From: Lentzea alba
GTDB taxonomy: Bacteria > Actinomycetota > Actinomycetes > Mycobacteriales > Pseudonocardiaceae
NCBI RefSeq assembly: GCF_011067745.1
Contig: NZ_JAAMPJ010000006.1
Location: forward strand, 225,019-289,018
Direction of reading: 5' to 3'
DNA: 64,000 nt
In this document: in pieces, positions 7,474-18,444 of the stretch
Numbering within the stretch: position 1 is the stretch's first letter
Layout of the letters: each line of letters starts with the position of its first letter
The notes under the pieces: model-generated
The model's input: the letters and a program-made list of their open reading frames with translations, nothing else
What the model was told of the DNA's origin: nothing
Databases searched by the model: none
Translations under genes and position numbers: made by a program

Positions 7474-9764
7474 GCGCTCGACTTCTCCGGTGTCACGTTC
7501 TCGATGGACGGTGCGTCACCGCTCTCGCCGTTGCGAGCGCGGACCCGCTTGTAGATGCGCCGCCCGGAAAGCAGGACGAGCGCGATCGCGGCGATCACGG
7601 TGATGATCACCGTAATCGTGCCGTAGGCGGACGACGACACCTCCAGCTTGACAGCGTCACCCAGTGCGACGCCCTCGGGAGTGGTCAGCCGGACGTTGAC
7701 CGGGAACCGGCCGGACCGCAGGACCTCGACCGGCACCCGCACGACGCGCTCACCGCGGGCGGGAAGCACCTGGTCGGCGAGGTCGAGCTTCCTGATGCCG
7801 GGCGTGTCGGCCAGCGTGATCCGCACGGTCACCCGGACGTCGAGCTTGTTCGTGATCGTGACCGGGATCGGGCTGTCTCCCGAACCGAGCAGGATCGGGC
7901 TGTTCGGCTGGGTGACGGCGACCATGCCGGTCAGCGCGTTGAGCTCGTCCTGGCTGATCTCGACCGCGGACCGGGCGCCCTGCTCGTTGGACCGCCACGC
8001 GCCGGACATCGCGCGCAGCAGGCCGAGCCACAGCGGGTCGGCCAGGTCGGCGGGCGACGCGTGCTGGGTGTCCTCCTGCTGCATGGCCGCGACCAGGCCG
8101 TTCAGCTCGGCGCTCTGGTTCGTGACGGAGTTCGCGATGATCGCCGAGATCTCCCGCGCACCGGCCTCCGGCGGGTAGGCGACCTTGGCGTTCGTCGTCG
8201 ACGGGGTGGCGTTGGTGAGCTCCGCGAGCCCGGTCTGGGCCGCGTAACCACCGGCGAGCAGCTTCTGGGCCGCGGTCAGGAACTCGGTCATCTCCGAGAT
8301 CGGCGCGTTCCACCGGCGCGGCGGCGCGACCAGCACGGTGCGGCCGTCGCCCTGCCAGCCGGCGCGGAACACCAGCACCGCCAGCGCGTTCTGCACGGAC
8401 ACCGGCTGGTTCTCGACCGGCGCGGTCACCCCGGAGAGCGTGCGCGGCCGGGAGTCGCTGCCCTGCAGCGCGTCCGAGACCATCGAGTCGATCTTCACGG
8501 CGGTCACCGGGTTCTTGCCGCCGATGCCCACCGGTGCGGTGCCCGGCGCGTCGGTGAGGCCGGTCGGGTCGAGCAGGACCGACTTCATGCCGGGGTACTT
8601 CTTGTCCGGCTGCGGCGTGACCAGCTCGTCGAACGTCGACTGGTCCAGCACGCCGTCCTCTGGCCACACGAGGTTCGGCAGCGGCTGCACGGACAGGATG
8701 TCCTGGATGAGCTTGGGGCCGTCGGTCACCGCGAGCGTGCGCATCGTGCCGAGCTTCGCCCTGTTCAACGCCACGAGGTCGGCGTCGGCGTACGGCAGCG
8801 CGACCACGCAACGGCCGGTGACGGCCATCTTGAGCCGGTCGAGCCACAGCCTCGCCTCGGTCTTGCCCTTGCCCTCCGCGCCACCGCGCACCCGGTACCC
8901 GGTGCTCATGGCCTGGACGGTGCGCAGCAGGTCCGGGTCGATGGCGACGCACATGGCCGTGCTCATCGACGAGATCGCCTGCTCGTAGGCCTGCAGCACG
9001 CCGTACAGGCGGCCGTTGACCGAGAGCGACGTGGCGAGGTCGTCGTCGATCAGCTCCGACTGCCCCTCACCGCCGAGCCGGACGAGTCGCGGCCGGTCCG
9101 AGATCGGCCACAGCACGGTGAGCTTCGCCGGTGCGCCCGACCTGCCTTTCGTCTCGCCACCGGGCACGCCGAGCACGGGCAGCAGCGTGGACAACGCCGC
9201 GAGCCTCGCCTGGCCGCCGAAGTCCGGCTTGCCGTTGACGTTGGCGAGAACCGGGTAGATGCCCGGCTGCTCGACCTCGAGCGAGGTGGGTTCGGTCCCC
9301 CGCAGCGGCACCTCGAGGGTGAAGTCCGTCTGCTGGCCCGGCTCCAGCGCCTCCGCGATCGGCGTGAACTTGGGCTGGATCGACTCGGCCGCCGCAGGCT
9401 CCCGCAACGCCTTGCGCAGGTCGTCCTCGGTGGCGAGCGGCTCGCCGCGCTCCAGGCGCAGGACGATGTCGGAGACCTTGCGGTCACCGATGTTGACGAT
9501 CTTGCCGGTGATCTTGACCGTGCCCGGCGAGTCGCTGGTCACGAACCTGGGGGTGAGCTGGGCGATGTCGAGCCGCAGGAACTGCGGCGTCTGCTGGCCC
9601 GGCTGGGCGGAGAGGGATCTGGTCGCCCACACCTCTGTCGGCGTGGTGAACGGCAGCGCGTCGATCCCGTCCTGCTGTGACTGCTCGACGGCGCCCGCGG
9701 GCGGCGCGGCGATCACCAGGAACGTGGCGACAGCGGCTGTGCAGACGAGCTTCCTCAGGCTCAC
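7470..9764 (-). CDS. DUF6049 family secreted/membrane protein
   Basis: 764 residues. It has a signal peptide (LVCTAAVATFLVIAAPPAGA), a long extracytoplasmic part, and one C-terminal transmembrane segment (YGTITVIITVIAAIALVLL) with a short basic tail. It is the counterpart of the conserved protein between the NUDIX gene and mviN in mycobacteria (Rv3909 position) and in Streptomyces. The function is unknown; constant linkage to murJ suggests a role in lipid II export or envelope assembly. It overlaps both neighbours by 4 bases, so NUDIX-DUF6049-murJ is one translationally coupled operon. Confidence 0.82.
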   Translation of the reverse strand: MSLRKLVCTAAVATFLVIAAPPAGAVEQSQQDGIDALPFTTPTEVWATRSLSAQPGQQTPQFLRLDIAQLTPRFVTSDSPGTVKITGKIVNIGDRKVSDIVLRLERGEPLATEDDLRKALREPAAAESIQPKFTPIAEALEPGQQTDFTLEVPLRGTEPTSLEVEQPGIYPVLANVNGKPDFGGQARLAALSTLLPVLGVPGGETKGRSGAPAKLTVLWPISDRPRLVRLGGEGQSELIDDDLATSLSVNGRLYGVLQAYEQAISSMSTAMCVAIDPDLLRTVQAMSTGYRVRGGAEGKGKTEARLWLDRLKMAVTGRCVVALPYADADLVALNRAKLGTMRTLAVTDGPKLIQDILSVQPLPNLVWPEDGVLDQSTFDELVTPQPDKKYPGMKSVLLDPTGLTDAPGTAPVGIGGKNPVTAVKIDSMVSDALQGSDSRPRTLSGVTAPVENQPVSVQNALAVLVFRAGWQGDGRTVLVAPPRRWNAPISEMTEFLTAAQKLLAGGYAAQTGLAELTNATPSTTNAKVAYPPEAGAREISAIIANSVTNQSAELNGLVAAMQQEDTQHASPADLADPLWLGLLRAMSGAWRSNEQGARSAVEISQDELNALTGMVAVTQPNSPILLGSGDSPIPVTITNKLDVRVTVRITLADTPGIRKLDLADQVLPARGERVVRVPVEVLRSGRFPVNVRLTTPEGVALGDAVKLEVSSSAYGTITVIITVIAAIALVLLSGRRIYKRVRARNGESGDAPSIENVTPEKSSA

Positions 9765-10276
9765 GCCGACTCCACCCCGTCAGGGCAGCGGTCGGCGAGC
9801 AGTTCGGCGGCTCGGCGGACCAGGCGGCGCTCGTCGGCATACGCGAGTCGCTCGTCCAGTTCGCCGAGGGGCACCCACGCCACCTCGGTGACCTCCACGT
9901 CTTCGTCGGAAAGCTCTCCCCCCAGCGCTTCGAGGAGGAAGTGGTGAACCGTCTTGTGCACCCGGCGGTCGTCCGCGACGAACCAGTAGTCGATCGACCC
10001 CAACGGGCGCAGCACCCTGCTATGAATACCGGTCTCCTCGGCGACCTCGCGCACCGCGGTCTGTTCCGCGGTCTCGCCGGCCTCGATGTGACCCTTCGGC
10101 AAAGACCACAGCAACCGGCCTCGCCGGTCAAGTCTGCCGATCACCGCCGCCCGTTGCTCACCGTCGAGCACCAGGCCACCCGCCGACGTCTCGTCGACGG
10201 TCTTGAGCCTCCTGCCCCGCCGCTTCTTCCGGCGCCCCGGTTTGGGACTCCCGGAACGCGCGGCTGACTGGGGCAT
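9761..10276 (-). CDS. NUDIX hydrolase (MutT4-type)
   Basis: 171 residues. A basic N-terminal tail (GRRKKRRGRR) precedes a Nudix fold with the box GHIEAGETAEQT...REVAEETG at about 62-83. This family hydrolyses nucleoside diphosphate-X compounds; the exact substrate is not evident. The ATG start at 10276 (MPQSAARS) is preferred over a much longer open frame that would run antisense through pcnA. First gene of the NUDIX-DUF6049-murJ operon, divergent from pcnA with 42 bases between. Confidence 0.88.
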   Translation of the reverse strand: MPQSAARSGSPKPGRRKKRRGRRLKTVDETSAGGLVLDGEQRAAVIGRLDRRGRLLWSLPKGHIEAGETAEQTAVREVAEETGIHSRVLRPLGSIDYWFVADDRRVHKTVHHFLLEALGGELSDEDVEVTEVAWVPLGELDERLAYADERRLVRRAAELLADRCPDGVESA

Positions 10277-10318
10277 ACGGCCGATCGTACTTACGAACCT
10301 TAAGTACGCTGGTTTCTC

Positions 10319-11755
10319 GTGTCTCGATCGCTCCAGCAGAATGCGGTGGTGGAACAGCCCGCCATCACACCCGTCGTCGCTGAGCTCGCCGCTCGGTTCG
10401 CTGCCGAGGGCAAGCGCCTCTACCTCGTAGGTGGGAGTGTGCGCGACGCCGTGCTGGGACGCCCGACGAACGACTTCGACTTCACCACGGACGCGCGCCC
10501 CGCCGAGATCCAGGGCATTTTGTCCGGTTGGTCGGACGCCCAGTGGGACACCGGAATCGCGTTCGGCACGGTCGGCGCCTCGAAGCACGGCGAGATCATC
10601 GAGATCACGACCTTCCGCGCGGACGTCTACGACGGTGTCACCCGCAACCCCGAGGTGACCTTCGGCGACAACATCGACGGTGACCTGGTCCGCCGCGACT
10701 TCACGGTCAACGCTATGGCGTTCGACGTGGCGGCCCGCGAGTTCGTGGACCCGACCGGAGGCCTGCAGGCGGCCCGCGACGGCGTGCTGGACACACCGGC
10801 GACCCCGCAGGAGTCGTTCGGCGACGACCCGCTGCGGATGCTGCGCGCGGCCCGGTTCGTCTCCCAGCTCGGCTTCACCCCGGCGCCGCGGGTGGTCGAG
10901 GCGATGCGGTCGATGGCAGGCGAACTCACCCGCATCACGCCGGAGCGCGTGCAGGTGGAGCTCTCCAAGCTCCTGTGCGGGGCGCATCCCCGCCGCGGCA
11001 TCGAGCTCATGGTCGAGACCGGCCTGGCAGACGTCGTGCTGCCAGAGCTCACGGCCATGAAGCTGGAAATCGACGAACACCATCAGCACAAGGACGTCTT
11101 CGACCACTCGCTGGTTGTGCTGGAACAGGCAATCGATCTTGAAGATGTTGATCATTCACCCGATCTGGTGTTGCGGATCGCCGCGCTCCTGCACGACATC
11201 GGCAAGCCGGCGACCCGGAAGTTCGAGTCCGGCGGCGGTGTCTCGTTCCACCACCACGAGGTCGTGGGCGCGAAGATGGTCCGCAAGCGCTTGCGGGCGT
11301 TGCGGTACTCGAAGGAGATCACCGAGGACGTCGCGAAGCTCGTCTACCTGCACCTCCGCTTCCACGGCTACGGCAACGGCGAGTGGACCGACTCGGCCGT
11401 GCGCCGGTACGTGACCGACGCCGGTGACCTGCTGACGCGGTTGCACAAGCTCGTCCGTGCGGACTGCACGACCCGGAACAAGCGCAAGGCGAACCTGCTG
11501 CGCCGGACCTACGACTCTCTCGAGGAACGCATCGCGCGCATCGCGGCCGAGGAAGACCTCGCGCGCGTGCGGCCGGACCTCGACGGCAACGAGATCATGA
11601 AGCTGCTCGGCCTGCCGCCGGGCCGCGAGGTCGGTGCCGCGTGGAAGTTCCTCAAGGAGCTCAGGCTCGACCGGGGCCCGCTGGACCGTGACGAGGCCGA
11701 GGCGGCGTTGCTCGACTGGGCGCGCGAGCAAGGGATCACTCCCCCGGCGCGATGA
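10319..11755 (+). CDS. pcnA: CCA tRNA nucleotidyltransferase with HD domain
   Basis: 478 residues. Class II polymerase head: GGSVRDAVLGR and the catalytic carboxylates in NDFDFTTDARP. An RNA-binding middle part (GDDPLRMLRAARF) and a C-terminal HD domain (LLHDIGKPATR, later FHHHEVVG) follow. It adds or repairs the 3'-CCA of tRNA. GTG start at 10319. It is divergent from the NUDIX gene, as in M. tuberculosis Rv3907c/Rv3908, which confirms the syntenic block. Confidence 0.93.
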   Translation: MSRSLQQNAVVEQPAITPVVAELAARFAAEGKRLYLVGGSVRDAVLGRPTNDFDFTTDARPAEIQGILSGWSDAQWDTGIAFGTVGASKHGEIIEITTFRADVYDGVTRNPEVTFGDNIDGDLVRRDFTVNAMAFDVAAREFVDPTGGLQAARDGVLDTPATPQESFGDDPLRMLRAARFVSQLGFTPAPRVVEAMRSMAGELTRITPERVQVELSKLLCGAHPRRGIELMVETGLADVVLPELTAMKLEIDEHHQHKDVFDHSLVVLEQAIDLEDVDHSPDLVLRIAALLHDIGKPATRKFESGGGVSFHHHEVVGAKMVRKRLRALRYSKEITEDVAKLVYLHLRFHGYGNGEWTDSAVRRYVTDAGDLLTRLHKLVRADCTTRNKRKANLLRRTYDSLEERIARIAAEEDLARVRPDLDGNEIMKLLGLPPGREVGAAWKFLKELRLDRGPLDRDEAEAALLDWAREQGITPPAR

Positions 11756-11773
11756 CTCATTGTGAGCGGATGA

Positions 11774-11807
11774 AATCCCCGCGTTAGCGATCTGACAGCG
11801 CGGGGTT
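11774..11807 (+). terminator. Terminator after pcnA
   Basis: Arms AATCCCCGCG and CGCGGGGTT separated by about 15 bases, 20 bases past the pcnA stop. No long T-run follows, so it may be inefficient, as is common in actinobacteria. Confidence 0.6.
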
Positions 11808-11850
11808 GCACCATGGGTGTGCGCTAGGGGAGCGCACGGGGGTGGTGCAG

Positions 11851-12105
11851 ATGTTCACTTGGGGACTTTCCGCAGGTCCGGCGGTACATGACCTGGACGT
11901 GCTGACCGACGACCAACGGGCCGTGCTGCGGTGTCTCGCGCGCGGTCACGCAGACCACGAGATCGCGCGCGTGCTCGGCTTCGGGCAACAGCGGGTGGCC
12001 GACGAGGTGGCCGACATCCTGCGGCGACTGGACCTACCCGATCGGGTGGCTGCTGTCGTCTTCGCGCACGAGGCCGGGATGTTGCACCTGCCGTTTCCGC
12101 GCTAG
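11851..12105 (+). CDS. Stand-alone LuxR-type HTH protein
   Basis: 84 residues. A GerE/LuxR-like helix-turn-helix fills most of the protein: LTDDQRAVLRCLARG, HEIARVLGFGQQRV and ILRRLDLPDRVAAVVFAHEAG. There is no receiver or sensor domain. ATG at 11851 follows a GGGGG stretch at 8-base spacing; GTG codons at 11842 and 11845 are alternatives. Its last 72 bases overlap the 3' end of the convergent MFS gene. A DNA-binding role is inferred from the fold only; no target is evident. Confidence 0.65.
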   Translation: MFTWGLSAGPAVHDLDVLTDDQRAVLRCLARGHADHEIARVLGFGQQRVADEVADILRRLDLPDRVAAVVFAHEAGMLHLPFPR

Positions 12106-13374
12106 CAGGAGCAGGAACGCGGCCATGCCGATCAGGTAGAGACAGGCGGCGGCGATCATGAGGCCGTGCGAGCGGCCGTTCAGGGGGACCACCGTCGCCG
12201 TGATGGACACCGCGGTGACCTGTGCGATGTTGAACAGGGTGTCGTAGAGGGAGAACACCCTGCCGCGCACTTCGTCGCCGATGTCGTGCTGCACCGCGGT
12301 GTCTACGCACAGCTTGACGATCTGACCGGCGAAGATGATGACGAAGGCGGCCATCAGGATGGTCGGCAGCGTCATCGGCAGCCCGAGCCCGATCTGCGCG
12401 GCCGCGGACAGCAGCAACGCTCCGCAGACGGTCCGCGTCACGCCGAACCTGTCGACGATCCGGTCGGTTAGGATGCCCGCGAGCAGCACACCGGCGCCAC
12501 CCGCGACGGCGACCTCGCCGAGCCCGCCGATACCGGCCTTGAGGATGCCGACGTCCTCCAGGCTGTAGCGCATCAGCAGCAGCGTGATCATCAGGCTGAT
12601 GCCGAACGCCGCCCGGTGCGCCAGCACCGCGGCCAGGGCGGCCGTGACGCTCGGGGTGTGCCAGGTGGCCTTCGCGCCGTCCAGCAGACCTCGCGCGACG
12701 GCCTTGAACGCGTTGTGCGGCTCGTCGACCTCGTCCGGCCCGAGCACACCGGCCTTGAACCGGCTGGCGATGAACGCGCTGAGCAGCAGGCCGATCACGG
12801 CGATGCTGGTGGTCCACGCCGACCCGCCGTCACCGGCGCCGAGCACCGTGCGGAACCCGATCGCGCAGGCGGCACCGATCACGGCCATGATCGCGCCGGC
12901 CGTCGTGGCCAGCGCGTTCGCTTCGACCAGGTGGTCTTCGGGCACGACGTGCGGCAGCGACGCGGAGAGCCCGGATCCGACGAACCGGCCGATGCCCATG
13001 ACGATGAGCGCGGAGATGTAGAGCGGCAGCCCGCTCAGCCCCGCCCCGACCGCCGCGGCGGTGAGCAGGATGAACACCGCCCGCGTGACGTTCGCCACGA
13101 CGATGACCTTCTTGCGGTCCCAGCGGTCGAGCAGCGCGCCCGTGAACGGCCCGATGAACGAGTAAGGCAGCAGGAGGACCGCGAACCCGGCCGCGATGGC
13201 CGCCGGATCGGCCTGCCGTTCGGGGTTGAAGAGCACGGCACCGGCGAGTCCGGCCTGGAAGAGCCCGTCACCCCACTGGGACGCGAGGCGAGTGGCGAGA
13301 AGCCTGCGGTACGCGGGGATGCCGAGGAACCGGCGTGATCCCCAGTGGTGCTTCTCCACCGCAAGCGTTGTCAC
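12034..13374 (-). CDS. MFS transporter
   Basis: 446 residues with about 12 hydrophobic segments. The loop between TM2 and TM3 has GALLDRWDRKKVIVV, the MFS signature A variant of the MFS_3/enterobactin-exporter type. The substrate is unknown. A similar MFS gene next to yqgE is found at Rv0037c-Rv0038 in M. tuberculosis, so the pairing is conserved. It is divergent from yqgE, and its 3' end overlaps the small HTH gene. Confidence 0.85.
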   Translation of the reverse strand: MTTLAVEKHHWGSRRFLGIPAYRRLLATRLASQWGDGLFQAGLAGAVLFNPERQADPAAIAAGFAVLLLPYSFIGPFTGALLDRWDRKKVIVVANVTRAVFILLTAAAVGAGLSGLPLYISALIVMGIGRFVGSGLSASLPHVVPEDHLVEANALATTAGAIMAVIGAACAIGFRTVLGAGDGGSAWTTSIAVIGLLLSAFIASRFKAGVLGPDEVDEPHNAFKAVARGLLDGAKATWHTPSVTAALAAVLAHRAAFGISLMITLLLMRYSLEDVGILKAGIGGLGEVAVAGGAGVLLAGILTDRIVDRFGVTRTVCGALLLSAAAQIGLGLPMTLPTILMAAFVIIFAGQIVKLCVDTAVQHDIGDEVRGRVFSLYDTLFNIAQVTAVSITATVVPLNGRSHGLMIAAACLYLIGMAAFLLLLARKRQVQHPGLVREDDSSHPIG

Positions 13375-13411
13375 CGTTGCACTCTATGCGCGTGGTGGTG
13401 AAAACCACGAA

Positions 13412-13433
13412 AGCCGGACCTCGCGGTCCGGCT
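13412..13433. terminator. GC-rich hairpin between MFS and yqgE genes
   Basis: AGCCGGACC-TCGC-GGTCCGGCT, a perfect 9-bp stem with a 4-base loop, in the gap between two divergent genes. It is upstream of both, so it is not a 3' terminator of either; it may be a 5' UTR structure or insulator. The rest of this 237-base gap shows no gene. Confidence 0.4.
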
Positions 13434-13611
13434 CCCCTGGATCGGATGCCAGGTCGCCTCACGGCGCGATGCACTACGCGGCTCCAGCCGAACGGTATTC
13501 CGCGAAGGCAGTTGTCTGTTGAGCCCGGGGGACACAAAGACATCCGACACTTGAGTCTAACGGGGCGCGGCCCTGAGTTGTTCCGGCGATCACGGGTGAT
13601 TTCATGGTGAC

Positions 13612-14184
13612 GTGCGTCCCGATGCCGAAGTCGAGCCAGGCTCCCTCTTGGTTGCCGCTCCGAGCCTGAACGACCCGAACTTCACGCGCACCGTCGTCTA
13701 CATCATCGACCAACGTCCTGAGGGGACTCTCGGCGTCGTGCTGAACCGCCCCTCCGAGGTCGCCGTGCACGACGTGCTGCCGCCGTGGGGCGAGCACGTC
13801 ACAAAACCGCAGTGCATCTACATCGGCGGCCCGGTCGAGCAGAAGACGGCGCTGTGCCTGGCGGCTCTGAAGGCGGGCACCGATCCGTCCGCAGTGGAGG
13901 GCCTGGTCGGCGTGCAGGGCCCGGTGGCGCTGATCGACCTGGACGCGGAGCCGGACGACCTGATGCCGTTGGTGCGCGGCCTGCGGGTGTTCGCGGGCTA
14001 CAGCGGGTGGGGCGAGGGTCAGCTGGCGAGCGAGATCGATCGTGGCGACTGGATCGTCGTGACCGGACTGGCCGACGACGTGCTCGTCGGTGCGAACGTC
14101 GACCTGTGGGGCCGGGTGCTGCGCCGGCAGGGCATGCCGCTGGCGCTGCTGTCCACCTACCCCAAGGACGTCCGCGAGAACTGA
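13612..14184 (+). CDS. yqgE: YqgE/AlgH family protein (DUF179)
   Basis: 190 residues, full length for the family. Typical motifs are GSLLVAAPSLNDPNF-like at the N-terminus (here PGSLLVAAPSLNDPNFTRTV), GVVLNRPSE, IYIGGPVE and VFAGYSGWGEGQL. The biochemical function is unknown. GTG start at 13612, as upstream ATG/GTG codons are out of frame. Same neighbourhood as Rv0038 (MFS - yqgE - small membrane protein - leuS). Confidence 0.9.
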   Translation: MRPDAEVEPGSLLVAAPSLNDPNFTRTVVYIIDQRPEGTLGVVLNRPSEVAVHDVLPPWGEHVTKPQCIYIGGPVEQKTALCLAALKAGTDPSAVEGLVGVQGPVALIDLDAEPDDLMPLVRGLRVFAGYSGWGEGQLASEIDRGDWIVVTGLADDVLVGANVDLWGRVLRRQGMPLALLSTYPKDVREN

Positions 14185-14213
14185 GTCAACGTTGATTCAC
14201 GTGAAACTTCGGG

Positions 14214-14618
14214 TCACAGCCCGGCGAGCGGGGAGCAACCGCCACCACCGCAGGCGCAGCCACCGCAGCCCTTGGGCTTGACCGGCTCCGGCACCAGCGC
14301 CGCCGCCCGGCTGCCCGCGATCCCGCCGGCGAAGGCGATCGTGAGCGCGCCCACCAGTCCGATGATCCCAGCGGTGACGGCCAGGTCGGCCATCACGAAC
14401 GCCATCGTGCCCGACACGATCGCGACCGCACCGGCCGCGACGTTCGGCACCCCCGCAACGCGGTTGGCCAGGGCGAACGTCTCCTCGTCGCGCAGTGCCG
14501 CCGCCGTGCGCACACCGACGAAGCGGTTGCGCCGCAGCTTGCCCTGCAGACCCAGCAGACCGACCGCGTCGAGAGCGACGCCGAGCACACCCAGGACGAC
14601 CGACAGCACGATGTTCAC
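14214..14618 (-). CDS. SdpI-like small membrane protein with Cys-rich tail
   Basis: 134 residues with about three or four hydrophobic segments. The motif LRRNRFVGVRT...DEETFALANR is typical of the SdpI/YhfL family C-terminal unit (immunity-like membrane proteins). The last residues, CGGCACGGGGCSP, give four Cys in a CxxCxCxxxxC array, which could bind metal or a cofactor and is not part of the core fold. Convergent with yqgE and divergent from leuS. Function beyond membrane localisation is unknown. Confidence 0.7.
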   Translation of the reverse strand: MNIVLSVVLGVLGVALDAVGLLGLQGKLRRNRFVGVRTAAALRDEETFALANRVAGVPNVAAGAVAIVSGTMAFVMADLAVTAGIIGLVGALTIAFAGGIAGSRAAALVPEPVKPKGCGGCACGGGGCSPLAGL

Positions 14619-14729
14619 CCCATGAGGGTAAGACGGATCCGTGGTTCACCTGACAGTCACCCCGGTCTGATGTGCCGCACGCCACCGCCCCGTGCATGCC
14701 GCTTGCGGTGCGCTGATACCGTTGAGGAC

Positions 14730-14759
14730 ATGAGCACGGCCCGCCTGCTCCTTATCTAG
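14730..14759 (+). CDS. Leucine-rich leader peptide upstream of leuS
   Basis: Nine codons, MSTARLLLI, then TAG. Codons 6-8 are CTG CTC CTT, three leucines in a row. A TACCGT hexamer (14717-14722, fitting TANNNT) lies 7 bases before the ATG, so the transcript may begin at the ATG itself. The stop is at the foot of a hairpin and leuS follows 110 bases later. Stalling at Leu codons when charged tRNA-Leu is low would change folding of the downstream RNA. Leader peptides of this size and composition are known for leucine genes in actinobacteria; assignment here is by inspection. Confidence 0.68.
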   Translation: MSTARLLLI

Positions 14760-14826
14760 CCGCGACGACCTGATCGGAAGACGGTCGGCGCGGCCGCCCT
14801 CCATGCCCATCTGGGCTGGGGGGTTT
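14759..14826 (+). promoter_or_regulatory. Putative leuS attenuator (two hairpins)
   Basis: Hairpin 1: GCCGCGACGACC (14759-14770) pairs with GGTCGGCGCGGC (14783-14794) with one mismatch; its 5' arm begins in the leader stop codon. Hairpin 2: CCCTCC..GCCC (14797-14808) pairs with GGGC.GGGGGG (14813-14823) and is followed by TTT. Hairpin 2 either ends transcription or masks the G-run that could serve as ribosome site for an ATG at 14831. Which mode operates is not clear from sequence. Confidence 0.6.
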
Positions 14827-14869
14827 CGTCATGTCAGGGGCAGGATCGATGTTGAGAGGGACGTTGAGA

Positions 14870-17647
<2,778 letters not shown>

Positions 17648-17656
17648 CAACGAGAC

Positions 17657-17686
17657 GAGCCGGCGCGGCTAAGGCTGCGCCGGCTC
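17657..17686. terminator. Bidirectional terminator between leuS and the EcsC-like gene
   Basis: GAGCCGGCGC and GCGCCGGCTC, a perfect 10-bp stem with a 10-base loop, 10 bases after the leuS stop. The stop of the convergent EcsC-like gene lies within it, so it can serve both transcripts. Confidence 0.75.
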
Positions 17687-18406
17687 TGCCTCCGGCCACG
17701 ACTCGGGCGCCGGGCCGAACGCTCGCCGGGCGGCCCGGACTGCCAGGGTGGCGACGGTGGCGTTGGCAGCGCCCCCGATCACGGCACCGATGCCGAACGG
17801 GACTGCCCGGCCGAGCACGATGATCCCCTGCTTGGTGCCGTACTTGGTGATGAAGTTCTTGCCCAGGACTTTGTTGATCTGTTTCAGCGTTGCGGTGGGC
17901 ACTGCACTGACGAGCTGGCGGGCCCAGTGCTGGCCGGTGCGCTCGGCGACCTTGCCGATGCTCTTGGAGCCGGACTCGCCGAGCAGGATTCCGAGAACGA
18001 GAGTCCGGCGGCGTTCGATCTCCTCGAGCGGAACCCCGTGGACCTCGGCGACCGAGAGCACGTAAAGGGTGCTCAGTTCGAGCGAGGACAACGCCTCACC
18101 CGCCGACAACGCCAGCGAGATCCCGGTGCCGACACCAGGCGCGGCCGCGGCACCTCCGACTGCGGCCCCGGTGCTCGCCAGGGCGCTGACGTACATCTTC
18201 TCCAGAGTGCCGATGACCTCTGCCGGTGTCGCCTCCGGGTTGCGCTGGCGGGCGCGGGCGATGTTCTTGCGCACCATCGACGTCTGCAGACCGATGGCCT
18301 TGTCCACCAGGTCGAGGATGGCCTGGCCCGGTCCACCCGACGACTCCGGTTCGTCGAGGGTGGCGGGTAGATCAGGAGATGCTGCCGAGTTCTTGGCGTC
18401 GACCAT
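17669..18406 (-). CDS. EcsC family protein
   Basis: 245 residues from ATG at 18406 (MVDAKNSA). The core has Gly/Ala-rich helices (ALASTGAAVGGAAAAPGVGTG), then LSLELSTLY-type and a late hydrophobic stretch (VPFGIGAVIGGAANATV), as in EcsC-domain proteins. The family is poorly characterised and often membrane associated. Convergent with leuS; 38 bases after the TetR gene on the same strand. No specific function can be given. Confidence 0.6.
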   Translation of the reverse strand: MVDAKNSAASPDLPATLDEPESSGGPGQAILDLVDKAIGLQTSMVRKNIARARQRNPEATPAEVIGTLEKMYVSALASTGAAVGGAAAAPGVGTGISLALSAGEALSSLELSTLYVLSVAEVHGVPLEEIERRRTLVLGILLGESGSKSIGKVAERTGQHWARQLVSAVPTATLKQINKVLGKNFITKYGTKQGIIVLGRAVPFGIGAVIGGAANATVATLAVRAARRAFGPAPESWPEAEPAQP

Positions 18407-18444
18407 GGTCCTATGTCGCCGCACACCCGACCGGCGCTACACCC

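Noticed and set aside
10277..11155. N-terminal extension of the NUDIX gene
   Set aside because: The extra 293 codons lie antisense to pcnA, and the Nudix protein has a natural start at 10276.
13375..13611. Possible small gene between MFS and yqgE
   Set aside because: Short frames exist on both strands but lack ribosome sites and coding-like composition; only a hairpin is supported.
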